From assembly GCA_048204295.1 (NCBI GenBank), contig DBFBLF010000026.1, positions 1 to 23,201 on the forward strand: DNA of 23,201 nt, in the 5' to 3' direction. This document shows positions 6,779 through 15,355 of the stretch, in pieces; the first letter of the stretch is position 1; the number at the start of each line of letters is the position of its first letter. The stretch comes from Metaruminococcus_A sp900762715 (GTDB lineage Bacteria > Bacillota > Clostridia > Oscillospirales > Ruminococcaceae). Both the position numbers and the translations under genes were made by a program. The notes under the pieces are model-generated. The model saw only the letters and a list, made by a program, of their open reading frames with translations, had not been told where the DNA came from and did not search any database.

Positions 6779-6821
6779 AAACCGGCGGGAACTCCTGTCC
6801 TTAAAGCCCCCGTACCGGTTT
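6779..6821 (-). terminator. hairpin after isocitrate dehydrogenase gene, possible weak terminator
   Basis: Reading the minus strand, AAACCGG and CGGG (6821-6809, separated by a two-base bulge) pair with CCCGCCGGTTT (6789-6779), giving an 11-bp stem with a 19-base loop. The T-run after it is very short (GGTTTACAG). It lies just past the icd stop codon and may partly separate icd from rex. Confidence 0.4.
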
Positions 6822-6825
6822 TCTA

Positions 6826-8037
6826 TTAAAGCAGTTCCTTTAAACGCAGGTCAATCTCTTTCAGGAACGTTTCAGTATCAACCTTCTTTTTATTTTCAAG
6901 CGAAGACAGAACATAAAGGTCACCTGTCATAACGCCGTCCTCAATTGTCTTGATAGTCGCCTGTTCCAATTTGTCAGCAAAGGCCACAAGTTCCTTATTT
7001 GAATCAAGCTCGCCGCGTTTGCGCAGCGCGCCGCTCCAGGCAAAAAGGGTAGCGACCGAGTTGGTAGAGGTGGGCTCGCCCTTCAAATGCTTATAGTAGT
7101 GGCGGGTCACGGTACCGTGGGCCGCCTCATACTCGTATACGCCGTCCGGAGAAACGAGGACGGAGGTCATCATACCGAGGCTGCCAAACGCAGTTGCAAC
7201 CATATCGGACATGACGTCGCCGTCATAGTTTTTACAGGCCCAAATATAACCGCCTTCTGAGCGGACGGTGCGGGCCACCGCGTCGTCAATCAAAGTATAG
7301 AAATACTCGATACCGGCGTTTTCAAATTTTTCTTTGTACTCAGCGTCGAAAATCTCCTGGAAAATATCCTTGAAGCGGTGGTCGTATTTTTTAGAAATGG
7401 TGTCCTTAGTTGCAAACCACAGGTCCTGTTTAATGTCAAGCGCATAGTTAAAACAGGTACGGGCAAAGCTGGAAATACTTTCATCCAGGTTGTGGACGCC
7501 CTGCAATACGCCGGGGGTTTTGTATTCATGAACCAGCTGGCGGGTTTCGTTCCCATCTTTATCAGTGACTACCAGCTCCGCTTTGCAGCCGGCGTCAACA
7601 ACCATTTCAGCGTTCTTGTAAATATCCCCGTAAGCATGACGGGCAATGGTGATCGGTTTGATCCAGGTGGGAATAAACGGAGTGATCCCTTTAACGATAA
7701 TCGGGCTTCTGAAAACGGTACCGTCCAGAATGGCACGGATTGTCCCGTTCGGGGATTTCCACATTTCAGAAAGGTTGTATTCCTTAACGCGCTGGGCGTT
7801 CGGGGTAATGGTAGCACATTTAACCGCTACCCCGTATTTTTTGGTGGCGTTCGCGGAGTCAATGGTCACCTGGTCTTTGGTCTCTTCACGGTGTTTAAGG
7901 CCGAGGTCATAATATTCGGTATTCAGTTCAATATACGGGGTGAGGAGAATGTCTTTAATCATTTTCCAGATGACCCGTGTCATCTCGTCCCCATCCATTT
8001 CGACCAGGGGTGTTTTCATTTTAATTTTATCTGCCAT
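6826..8037 (-). CDS. icd: NADP-dependent isocitrate dehydrogenase, eukaryotic-type
   Basis: This enzyme oxidatively decarboxylates isocitrate to 2-oxoglutarate and makes NADPH. The N-terminal segments (PLVEMDGDEMTR, EYYDLGLKHR, VAVKCATITP, MWKSPNGTIR) and TIARHAYGD match the homodimeric eukaryotic-type class, not the E. coli type. At 403 residues it has the standard length for that class. The ATG at 8037 follows AGGAGG by eight bases. The frame extends upstream to 8157, but that part overlaps the aconitase gene and is not coding. It lies 25 bases after aconitase, in an operon. Together they make 2-oxoglutarate for glutamate synthesis; no citrate synthase is in the window. Confidence 0.95.
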   Translation of the reverse strand: MADKIKMKTPLVEMDGDEMTRVIWKMIKDILLTPYIELNTEYYDLGLKHREETKDQVTIDSANATKKYGVAVKCATITPNAQRVKEYNLSEMWKSPNGTIRAILDGTVFRSPIIVKGITPFIPTWIKPITIARHAYGDIYKNAEMVVDAGCKAELVVTDKDGNETRQLVHEYKTPGVLQGVHNLDESISSFARTCFNYALDIKQDLWFATKDTISKKYDHRFKDIFQEIFDAEYKEKFENAGIEYFYTLIDDAVARTVRSEGGYIWACKNYDGDVMSDMVATAFGSLGMMTSVLVSPDGVYEYEAAHGTVTRHYYKHLKGEPTSTNSVATLFAWSGALRKRGELDSNKELVAFADKLEQATIKTIEDGVMTGDLYVLSSLENKKKVDTETFLKEIDLRLKELL

Positions 8038-8062
8038 CTGCCAAACCTCCTGTAATTGTTGT

Positions 8063-9994
8063 TCAGTTCTGGGCTTTGGTATAATTGAGCAGGCCGCCCG
8101 CGAGGAGAATTTCTTTCGCACGGCCGGAGAGGTCATAGACCGCCTCGTAAGAATCACCCGTGGTCAGGTTTTTCACAACGAGCGGTTTCCCCGCTACAAT
8201 GCTTTCACGGATGTTTTCGATGCTCAGGCTGTCGCCCTGTGAAATTTTGTCATAATCCGCTTCATCCTTAAAAGTGAGCGGCAGGATACCGGCGTTGACC
8301 AGGTTGGAGCGGTGGATGCGCGCAAAGCTCTTGACCAGAACCGCCTTGACCCCAAGGTAGAGGGGGACAAGGGCCGCGTGTTCACGGGAGGAACCTTGCC
8401 CGTAGTTTGCGCCGCCTACAACAATTGACTTGCCGGCTGCCTTCGCACGTTCTGCAAAAGTGGTGTCACAGACCGCAAAACAGTACTGAGACAGGTAGGG
8501 GATATTGGAACGGTAGGGGAGAATTTTTGCCCCCGCCGGCATAATATGGTCGGTGGTGATGTTATCCTCCACTTTGAGCATAACGTCGGCCGTGATGGTG
8601 TCCCCCACCGGCTCGGCAATCGGGAACTCTTTAATATTCGGCCCGCGGAGGATTTCAACATCCTTCGCCTCTTCCGGGGAAGCGGGCGGGACGATCATAT
8701 TGTCGTTGATAAGGAACTGCTCCGGTATCTTGATCTCCGGCATTTCGCCCAGCGTCATCGGGTTTGTCAGAACGCCGGTAATGGCGGAAATCGCCGCAGT
8801 CTCCGGGCTGACGAGGTAAATGCCAGCGTCAGCGGTGCCGGAACGGCCCAAGAAGTTCCGGTTGAAGGTCCGCAGGGAAATCCCCTTGGAATTCGGGGAC
8901 TGTCCCATCCCGATGCAGGGCCCGCAGGCGCATTCGAGGATCCGCGCGCCGGAGGCGATCAGGGTAGCCAGAGCCCCGTTTTCAGCGAGCATATTGAAAA
9001 CCTGCTTGGAGCCGGGAGCAATGGCAAGGCTGACATCCGGATGGACGGTTTTGCCTTTGAGGATGTGAGCAACCCGCATCAGATCGAGATAAGACGAGTT
9101 GGTGCAGGAGCCGATGCAGACCTGGTCAATTTTGATTGCGCCGATTTCATCGACCGATTTTACATTGTCCGGGCTGTGAGGACATGCCGCCAGCGGTTCC
9201 AGCTCGGAAAGGTTGACAGTGATTTCTTTATCATACACCGCGTCCGGATCGGCAGAGAGAAGGATATAATCCCCTTCACGGCCCTGCGCCTTCAAAAATT
9301 CACGGGTAATTTCATCGGACGGGAAGACAGAGGTGGTCGCACCAAGCTCCGCCCCCATGTTGGTGATGGTGGAACGCTCCGGGACCGAAAGGGTTTTGAC
9401 CCCTTCGCCGCAGTACTCAATGACATTGCCCACGCCGCCTTTGACCGAAAGGATTTCCAGCACCTTGAGGATGACGTCTTTCGCCGCCACCCAGGGGCGG
9501 AGTTTCCCGGTGAGGTTCACCTTAACAACGTTCGGGTAGGTAATGTAATAAGCGCCGCCGCCCATTGCAACCGCTACGTCCAGGCCGCCCGCGCCGAATG
9601 CGAGGGAACCAATGCCGCCCGCCGTCGGGGTGTGGCTGTCGGAGCCGATCAGTGTCTTGCCGGGGATGGCAAAACGTTCCAGGTGAAGCTGGTGGCAGAT
9701 GCCGTTGCCGGGACGAGAAAAATAAATACCGTGCTTTTTTGCGACCGAGCCGATAAAACGGTGGTCGTCCGCATTTTCAAAGCCGGACTGAAGGGTATTG
9801 TGGTCGATATAAGCGACAGAACGCTCGGTTTTAACACGGTCGATCCCCATTGCCTCAAATTCAAGGTAGGCCATGGTACCGGTTGCGTCCTGGGTCAGGG
9901 TCTGGTCGATTTTTAAGCCGACTTCAGAGCCTTTAACAGGCTTTCCGTCAACAATATGGGCGTCGAGTATTTTTTCAGTTAAAGTTTTTCCCAC
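8063..9994 (-). CDS. acn: aconitate hydratase (aconitase)
   Basis: Aconitase interconverts citrate and isocitrate through a [4Fe-4S] cluster. The three cluster cysteines are Cys297 in GSCTNSS and Cys357 and Cys360 in ACGPCIGMGQ. Other conserved blocks are GSDSHTPTAGG, GPNIKEFP and the swivel-domain active-site segment NYGQGSSREHAAL. At 643 residues it is the compact type of anaerobic Firmicutes, shorter than the ~900-residue AcnA/AcnB. The start is GTG 9994; the ribosome binding site before it is weak (AAAGTTGG), so initiation may be inefficient or regulated. It is the first gene of an operon with icd. A promoter is visible at 10099-10127, and its leader contains two imperfect palindromes. 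Confidence 0.93.
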   Translation of the reverse strand: MGKTLTEKILDAHIVDGKPVKGSEVGLKIDQTLTQDATGTMAYLEFEAMGIDRVKTERSVAYIDHNTLQSGFENADDHRFIGSVAKKHGIYFSRPGNGICHQLHLERFAIPGKTLIGSDSHTPTAGGIGSLAFGAGGLDVAVAMGGGAYYITYPNVVKVNLTGKLRPWVAAKDVILKVLEILSVKGGVGNVIEYCGEGVKTLSVPERSTITNMGAELGATTSVFPSDEITREFLKAQGREGDYILLSADPDAVYDKEITVNLSELEPLAACPHSPDNVKSVDEIGAIKIDQVCIGSCTNSSYLDLMRVAHILKGKTVHPDVSLAIAPGSKQVFNMLAENGALATLIASGARILECACGPCIGMGQSPNSKGISLRTFNRNFLGRSGTADAGIYLVSPETAAISAITGVLTNPMTLGEMPEIKIPEQFLINDNMIVPPASPEEAKDVEILRGPNIKEFPIAEPVGDTITADVMLKVEDNITTDHIMPAGAKILPYRSNIPYLSQYCFAVCDTTFAERAKAAGKSIVVGGANYGQGSSREHAALVPLYLGVKAVLVKSFARIHRSNLVNAGILPLTFKDEADYDKISQGDSLSIENIRESIVAGKPLVVKNLTTGDSYEAVYDLSGRAKEILLAGGLLNYTKAQN

Positions 9995-10035
9995 AATTGC
10001 ACCAACTTTCTAAAGAGTTCGTTCGGCATGGGGCG

Positions 10036-10074
10036 CAGGTTTTCAAAGACCTGAACCTCCCGTTGTCCTGACAA
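10036..10074 (-). promoter_or_regulatory. two palindromes in the aconitase leader
   Basis: TTGTCCTGACAA (10063-10074) has 5-bp arms around CT, and CAGGTTTTCAAAGACCTG (10036-10053) has 5-bp arms around eight bases. Both lie between the predicted transcription start (~10092) and the aconitase GTG. They could be operators or RNA hairpins. The binding factor is unknown. Confidence 0.3.
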
Positions 10075-10098
10075 AAAACGAAACGTAAAACTGAATTA

Positions 10099-10127
10099 AT
10101 TTTATCGTATTTCCTATAGATTGTCAA
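10099..10127 (-). promoter_or_regulatory. promoter for the acn-icd operon
   Basis: On the minus strand, TTGACA (10127-10122) and TAAAAT (10104-10099) are separated by 17 bases. Transcription would start near 10092, giving a leader of about 98 bases. Confidence 0.65.
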
Positions 10128-10170
10128 GATTTAGTCAATTTCAAAACGCTTCCTTGCCCATGATTTCCAA

Positions 10171-10198
10171 TTGACATTACTTATTAAAATGCTATAAT
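10171..10198 (+). promoter_or_regulatory. promoter for the activase gene and downstream array
   Basis: A perfect TTGACA (10171-10176) and a perfect TATAAT (10193-10198) are separated by 16 bases. The predicted start is near 10205. This is the best promoter match in the window and lies at the head of the nine-gene plus-strand array. Confidence 0.75.
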
Positions 10199-10202
10199 TA
10201 AT

Positions 10203-10224
10203 TGGTTGAGATTACTCTTAACCA
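10203..10224 (+). promoter_or_regulatory. palindrome at the activase transcription start
   Basis: TGGTTGAGA (10203-10211) pairs with TCTTAACCA (10216-10224) with one G-T wobble and loop TTAC. It covers the predicted start of transcription, the position of a classic repressor operator. It could also form an RNA hairpin at the 5' end. Confidence 0.4.
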
Positions 10225-10247
10225 GTTCCGTTTCCGGGGAGGTCATT

Positions 10248-13193
10248 ATGGCGTATCGTATAGGCTTGGATATCGGTTCCACCACCATCAAATGCGTGGT
10301 GCTGGACGAAAGCGGCACGGTGTTGTATCAATCATATGAGCGGCACCTCGCCAAGGTGACGGAAAAAGCAGTCGGCCTGTTAAAGCTTATTGACGAAGAA
10401 ATTATTAAGGGTGTTCCCGCAAAAATTGTCATCACAGGTTCGGCCGGGCTTGGAGTTTCCCAGAGTAGCGGCGTGGAATTTGTGCAGGAAGTTTATGCAA
10501 CGCAGGTTTGCATGAAAGAGCGGATTCCGGATGCGGACGTTGTCATTGAGCTGGGTGGGGAGGACGCGAAGATTTTGTTCCTCACCGGCGGCACCGAGGT
10601 TCGGATGAACGGAAGCTGCGCGGGCGGCACCGGCGCGTTCATCGACCAAATGGCAACCCTGCTCGGCGTAACATCAGAGGAGCTGGACACTCTTTCTGAA
10701 GATGCGGAAAAAATATACACCATCGCTTCCCGCTGCGGCGTTTTTGCCAAAAGCGACATTCAGCCGCTCTTAAACCAAGGCGCCCGGAAAAGCGACATTG
10801 CCGCCAGTATTTTCCAGTGTGTGGTCAATCAGACCATCGGCGGGCTTTCACAGGGACGCGAAATTGAGGGGAAAGTTGTTTTTTTGGGCGGGCCCTTAAC
10901 TTTTTTAAAAGGATTGCGGAAGCGGTTTGTTGAAACGTTAAAATTAGGTGAAAACGCAGTGTTTCCGGAAAACGCCCAGTACTATATCGCCCTTGGGGCA
11001 GCTTATTACGCGGGGACGCTTCAACCGGTTTTGTTGCAGGATGTGCTTGAAAAAATAAAGAACGCCAAGCCTGCAAAACGCGATTCTTCGGTTGCGCCTC
11101 TTTTTGCTTCGGAAGAGGAATACAAAGAGTTTTGCGAACGTCACGGAAAGGCCGGTGTAAAGTACCTTCCACTGGCAGATTATAACGGCGACGCCTATTT
11201 GGGGATAGACGCCGGTTCCACGACGACAAAGATTGTTCTCGTCTCCCCGGAGGGGGATATCCTGTACCAGTTCTATACCTCGAACAGCGGCAATCCGGTG
11301 CCTCTTGTAAAGGCGGCGCTTGAGGAAATTTATTCCCAGTCGGGCGGACGGGTTCTTATCCGTGCCGCCGCGTCGACCGGTTATGGGGAAGAGCTGATCA
11401 AAAATGCTTTCCATATTGATTTTGGGGTGGTTGAAACCATTGCCCATTTTACCGCCGCACAGTATTTTAATCCAGACGTGGATTTTATCATTGACATCGG
11501 CGGGCAGGACATCAAGTGCTTTAAAATACGGGGCGGCGCCATTGACAGCATTATGCTCAACGAGGCTTGTTCTTCCGGCTGCGGTTCGTTTATTGAAACC
11601 TTCGCCCACGCGCTTGGCTTTAAGGCGGAGGAGTTTGCAAAATTCGGCCTTTTTGCGGAACATCCGGTCGATCTCGGTTCCCGGTGCACCGTTTTTATGA
11701 ATTCATCGGTCAAACAGGCGCAGAAGGACGGCGCAACAGTTGGCGACATCGCCGCCGGGCTTGCTGTCAGCGTCGTCAAAAACGCGCTTTATAAAGTTAT
11801 CCGTGCCAATTCCACCAAAGAATTGGGTGAGCATATTGTGGTGCAGGGGGGCACTTTCCTCAACGATGCCGTCCTCCGCGCTTTTGAGCGCGAGGTGGGA
11901 GTGGAAGTTGTCCGCCCGTCCATTGCAGGGCTGATGGGGGCATATGGGGCTGCCCTTTACGCCAAGGCCCGCGCGGGGGAGCGCTCCACAGTTCTTACCC
12001 TTGAACGACTGCAGAACTTTACCCACACGGTTTCGGTCACTACCTGTAACGGCTGTACCAACCACTGCAAGCTTACGATTAATAGGTTTGCGGATGGCGG
12101 GCGGTATATTTCCGGTAACAAATGTGAAAAACCGCTTGGCGTTAAACAAGAAGAGAGGGGCTACAACGCTTTCCGCTATAAGTACGATTATCTTCACAGC
12201 CTGCGGGCAGTTCCCGGTCCCCGCGGTAAAATTGGTATCCCGATGGGGCTTAACATGTATGAAAATCTGCCCTTCTGGCATGCGTTCTTCACAGAACTGG
12301 GCTTCGAGGTCGTTCTGTCCCCGCGCAGTGACCGCGCTCTGTATGAAAAAGGGCAGCACACCATCCCATCCGATACGGTCTGCTATCCTGCAAAGCTTCT
12401 TCACGGTCATGTTGAGGCCCTTTTGGATCAGGGGATTAAAACGATTTTTTACCCCTGTATGTCCTATAATTTCGATGAGGGATTGTCCGACAACAACTAT
12501 AACTGTCCGGTGGTGGCCTATTATCCGGAGGTCATCGGGGCAAATATTCGGCGGCTTTCTGAAATTACCTTTATCAAGGATTATCTTGGCCTCCACCGCA
12601 GGCACGATTTTACGAAAAAAGCGCACGCTGTTTTCAGCCAGTATTTTTCCGTTGGTAAAGAGGAAATTCGCCGGGCCTCCAAAAAGGCTTACGACGCCTA
12701 CGAAGCTTACCGTCAGATGCTTTACGCCTATGGCCGGACCGTATTAAAAGACGCAAAACAGAATGACAAGATGGTACTTGTCCTTGCCGGACGGCCGTAT
12801 CACATCGACCCGGAGATCAACCACGGTATCGACTTGCTGGCAAGGAGCTTTGGCGTTTCTATCCTGACTGAGGACTGCCTGACGGTTCGCTCTTCCAAAC
12901 GCAAGGCGGGGGTATTGAACCAGTGGACCTACCATGCCCGGCTTTATGCCGCCGCTCACTATGTCGGCTCCCACGATGACCGGATCCAGCTGGTACAGCT
13001 CGTGTCTTTCGGCTGCGGGCTTGATGCCATTACCGGCGACGAGGTCCGCGAAATATTGGAGAGCTATGGAAAAATTTACACCCAGATTAAAATAGACGAG
13101 GTCACAAACCTCGGCGCTGTCAAGATCCGGCTGCGCAGCCTGTTCGCCTATCTGGAGGCAAACAAGCTCGCAAAGGAAAAGAAAACGAGGTGA
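10248..13193 (+). CDS. acyl-CoA dehydratase activase, tandem BcrAD/BadFG domains plus DUF2229
   Basis: It belongs to the ASKHA-fold ATPases that, in 2-hydroxyacyl-CoA dehydratase systems, use ATP hydrolysis to drive electron transfer to the dehydratase. Two activase domains occur in tandem. The first starts with GLDIGSTTIK, with Cys124 (NGSCAGGTGAF) and Cys163 (SRCGVFAKSDI) as cluster ligands. The second starts with GIDAGSTTTK, with Cys441 (EACSSGCGSF) and Cys480 (SRCTVFMNS). A Cys motif follows (600, 603, 607, 626), then a DUF2229 region with GIPMGLNMYENLPFW and DTVCYPAKL. At 981 residues it corresponds to the first two-thirds of the ~1400-residue fused forms; the rest is the next gene. The ATG at 10248 is chosen because GGGGAGG lies just ahead. 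The physiological substrate is unknown. Confidence 0.88.
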   Translation: MAYRIGLDIGSTTIKCVVLDESGTVLYQSYERHLAKVTEKAVGLLKLIDEEIIKGVPAKIVITGSAGLGVSQSSGVEFVQEVYATQVCMKERIPDADVVIELGGEDAKILFLTGGTEVRMNGSCAGGTGAFIDQMATLLGVTSEELDTLSEDAEKIYTIASRCGVFAKSDIQPLLNQGARKSDIAASIFQCVVNQTIGGLSQGREIEGKVVFLGGPLTFLKGLRKRFVETLKLGENAVFPENAQYYIALGAAYYAGTLQPVLLQDVLEKIKNAKPAKRDSSVAPLFASEEEYKEFCERHGKAGVKYLPLADYNGDAYLGIDAGSTTTKIVLVSPEGDILYQFYTSNSGNPVPLVKAALEEIYSQSGGRVLIRAAASTGYGEELIKNAFHIDFGVVETIAHFTAAQYFNPDVDFIIDIGGQDIKCFKIRGGAIDSIMLNEACSSGCGSFIETFAHALGFKAEEFAKFGLFAEHPVDLGSRCTVFMNSSVKQAQKDGATVGDIAAGLAVSVVKNALYKVIRANSTKELGEHIVVQGGTFLNDAVLRAFEREVGVEVVRPSIAGLMGAYGAALYAKARAGERSTVLTLERLQNFTHTVSVTTCNGCTNHCKLTINRFADGGRYISGNKCEKPLGVKQEERGYNAFRYKYDYLHSLRAVPGPRGKIGIPMGLNMYENLPFWHAFFTELGFEVVLSPRSDRALYEKGQHTIPSDTVCYPAKLLHGHVEALLDQGIKTIFYPCMSYNFDEGLSDNNYNCPVVAYYPEVIGANIRRLSEITFIKDYLGLHRRHDFTKKAHAVFSQYFSVGKEEIRRASKKAYDAYEAYRQMLYAYGRTVLKDAKQNDKMVLVLAGRPYHIDPEINHGIDLLARSFGVSILTEDCLTVRSSKRKAGVLNQWTYHARLYAAAHYVGSHDDRIQLVQLVSFGCGLDAITGDEVREILESYGKIYTQIKIDEVTNLGAVKIRLRSLFAYLEANKLAKEKKTR

Positions 13194-13197
13194 TAGC

Positions 13198-14523
13198 TTG
13201 GCAGAACTGAAATACGATAAGACGGGCCGCCTTCTTTTTACCAAAGAAATGAAGCGTGAGTATCAAATCCTGATGCCGCAGATGCTGCCCATCCATTTTG
13301 AGCTGATTAAAAACGTCCTGCGGCTTCACGGCTACAACGTCACCCTGTTAAAGGGGACCGACAGTGAAAGCATTCGCCGTCAGGGGCTTGAGAACGTACA
13401 TAATGACACCTGTTATCCGGCGCTTCTGGTCATCGGCCAGATGCTCGACGCCTTAAAAAGCGGCAAGTACGATTTGAACAAGACCGCGCTTGTCATCACG
13501 CAGACGGGCGGCGGGTGCAGGGCGTCCAACTATATTCACCTGCTGCGCAAGGGGCTTAAACGCTCGGGGTTGGAACAGATTCCGGTTATCAGCGTCAACC
13601 TTTCGGGGCTTGAGAAAAACCCCGGGTTTAAAATGACCCTCAAACTGATTCGTCAGCTCGCCATGTCCGCCATGTACGGGGATATCCTGATGCTGCTGCA
13701 AAACCAGGTGCGTCCTTATGAAATTGTGGATGGAGACGCCGCCCGTCTGACCAGCCGCTGGGTCGAAAAGCTGTCTGATGAATTTAAAAGCGGCGGCGCT
13801 TTGAACCAGAAGGCAATGAGAGCGCACTTTGAGGAAATTGTCAAGGATTTCGCCGCTGTCCCGGTCCGGGATGAACAGAAGGTTCGGGTTGGTATTGTGG
13901 GCGAAATTTATGTGAAATACGCTCCTCTCGGGAATAACAACCTGGAGGAATTCCTTCTTTCCGAACAGGCGGAGGTCGTCGTTCCTGGGCTGATGGACTT
14001 TATTATTTTTAAAATTGACAACCGGATTGAGGATTACAAGCTATACGGCGGCAAGCGGCCGGTTCGCTTTTTTGCGCGGAAGTTGATGTCCTATGTTCTC
14101 CACTGCCAGCAGATTATGATTGACGCGGTGAGGGCTCAGCCCAAGTTTTACTGCCCCAAAGGGTACCTGCACTTAAAAGAACTGGTGAAAGGCTATGTGG
14201 GGTACGGCGCCAAAATGGGAGAGGGATGGCTTCTTACAGCCGAAATGCTTGAGCTCATTGCAGACGGGGTGAATAATATTGTCTGCACCCAGCCGTTCGG
14301 CTGCCTGCCAAACCATGTGGTTGGAAAAGGGATGATCCGCGGCATCAAAACAAAGCATCCCGATGCGAATATCGTCGCAATTGACTATGACCCGGGCGCG
14401 ACCAAGGTTAACCAGGAAAACCGGATTAAACTGATGCTGGCGGTCGCAAAATCAAAAAAAGCGGAGGAAGAAGAGGCCGAAAACGCTGGAATCAGGAATG
14501 ACCAAGTTTCTGAAACCGTATAA
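13198..14523 (+). CDS. 2-hydroxyacyl-CoA dehydratase-related protein (COG3581 type), partner of the activase
   Basis: This 441-residue protein matches the C-terminal part of large fused activase-dehydratase proteins. Conserved cysteines are Cys72 (NDTCYPA), Cys107 (GGGCRASNY), Cys319 (FYCPKGY), Cys363 and Cys369 (VCTQPFGC), suitable for iron-sulfur binding. The block GCLPNHVVGKG is typical of the family. Translation starts at TTG 13198, four bases after the upstream stop; GAGGTGA overlaps that stop codon, so the two are translationally coupled. This shows a genuine gene split, not a frameshift. The C-terminus is a short acidic tail. The family is generally uncharacterised; it probably works with the upstream activase on a low-potential electron transfer reaction. 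Confidence 0.82.
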   Translation: MAELKYDKTGRLLFTKEMKREYQILMPQMLPIHFELIKNVLRLHGYNVTLLKGTDSESIRRQGLENVHNDTCYPALLVIGQMLDALKSGKYDLNKTALVITQTGGGCRASNYIHLLRKGLKRSGLEQIPVISVNLSGLEKNPGFKMTLKLIRQLAMSAMYGDILMLLQNQVRPYEIVDGDAARLTSRWVEKLSDEFKSGGALNQKAMRAHFEEIVKDFAAVPVRDEQKVRVGIVGEIYVKYAPLGNNNLEEFLLSEQAEVVVPGLMDFIIFKIDNRIEDYKLYGGKRPVRFFARKLMSYVLHCQQIMIDAVRAQPKFYCPKGYLHLKELVKGYVGYGAKMGEGWLLTAEMLELIADGVNNIVCTQPFGCLPNHVVGKGMIRGIKTKHPDANIVAIDYDPGATKVNQENRIKLMLAVAKSKKAEEEEAENAGIRNDQVSETV

Positions 14524-14538
14524 TTAAAAGGGATGGAC

Positions 14539-14580
14539 ACACACTAACACCATATCAAAATGTGAGAGGTGCTGGTGTGT
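14539..14580 (+). promoter_or_regulatory. hairpin covering the tepA ribosome binding site
   Basis: Bases 14539-14551 (ACACACTAACACC) pair with 14568-14580 (GGTGCTGGTGTGT) over 13 positions, with one wobble and one mismatch. The right arm contains part of the AGAGGTG ribosome binding site (14565-14571) and runs to the base just before the ATG. It may limit tepA translation. No T-run follows, so it is not a terminator. Confidence 0.4.
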
Positions 14581-14581
14581 G

Positions 14582-15355
14582 ATGTATGATAAAAACGATA
14601 CCATTGAACCGAGCAGGGAGCCGGACGCGCAGCCTGAGCAGGAGGAAAACAACGAAACTCTGTCCGGTGAATCGGTCGGAAGTGAAATTTTTAACTACGG
14701 TTCTGTAACCGCGAAAGGGCGGCATATGATCCACTGTTTGACCATCATCGGCCAGGTGGAGGGGCATTTTATCCTGCCGCCTCAGAATAAAACTACCAAG
14801 TATGAGCATGTTCTACCCCAGCTGGTAGCAATTGAGGAGTCGGAGGAAATTAAGGGACTGCTGGTACTGCTCAACACCGTTGGCGGGGATGTGGAGGCGG
14901 GCCTTGCAATTGCGGAACTGATTTCCGGAATGAAAAAACCCACCGTTTCGCTGATCTTGGGCGGCGGGCATTCTATCGGCGTGCCGCTGGCGGTCAGCGC
15001 AAAGCGTTCTTTTATTGTCCCTTCAGCGACCATGACGGTCCACCCGGTGCGGATGAACGGAACGGTTTTGGGCGTTCCGCAGACCCTGTCTTACTTTGAA
15101 AAGATGCAGGAGCGGATTGTAAAATTTGTGACCGCAAACTCAAAGATCACCAAGGAAAAATTTACCGAGTTGATGATGCAGACCGGGGAACTGGTCATGG
15201 ATGTGGGAACCGTTCTAGACGGTGCCGGCGCGGTTGAGTGTGGGCTGATCGACGAGCTTGGGAACCTCTCCCAGGCGGTGGACTGCCTCTATTCCCTCAT
15301 TGACGAAACCGAGCGGGAGGTGCATAATAATGCTGTACACAATTGTGAGTCCTGA
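14582..15355 (+). CDS. tepA: TepA-type ClpP-fold serine protease
   Basis: This relative of the ClpP/crotonase-fold proteases matches Bacillus TepA (YmfB), linked to protein translocation and spore germination. Ser131 sits in GGGHSIGVPLAVS, and His154 in MTVHPVRMNG. A later segment, VLDGAGAVECGLID, corresponds to the end of the ClpP fold with the third catalytic residue region. The N-terminal ~45 residues are acidic and low in complexity, and no signal peptide is visible. At 257 residues the length fits. The ATG at 14582 is ten bases from AGAGGTG; the adjacent GTG 14579 is also possible. The 3' end overlaps ylzJ by 26 bases in another frame. Substrates are unknown. Confidence 0.85.
   Translation: MYDKNDTIEPSREPDAQPEQEENNETLSGESVGSEIFNYGSVTAKGRHMIHCLTIIGQVEGHFILPPQNKTTKYEHVLPQLVAIEESEEIKGLLVLLNTVGGDVEAGLAIAELISGMKKPTVSLILGGGHSIGVPLAVSAKRSFIVPSATMTVHPVRMNGTVLGVPQTLSYFEKMQERIVKFVTANSKITKEKFTELMMQTGELVMDVGTVLDGAGAVECGLIDELGNLSQAVDCLYSLIDETEREVHNNAVHNCES

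Noticed and set aside
7378..8055. 225-codon open frame on the plus strand
   Set aside because: It is antisense to isocitrate dehydrogenase, whose residues are strongly conserved.
8546..9916. 456-codon open frame on the plus strand
   Set aside because: It lies entirely opposite the well-supported aconitase gene, has no ribosome binding site and shows no family features; it is an antisense shadow.
11703..12626. 307-codon open frame on the minus strand
   Set aside because: It is antisense to the activase gene and has no recognisable domain.
13186..13200. Frameshift joining the activase and COG3581 genes
   Set aside because: A ribosome binding site overlaps the first stop codon and a TTG follows four bases later, and both protein ends look complete, so it is a natural gene split.
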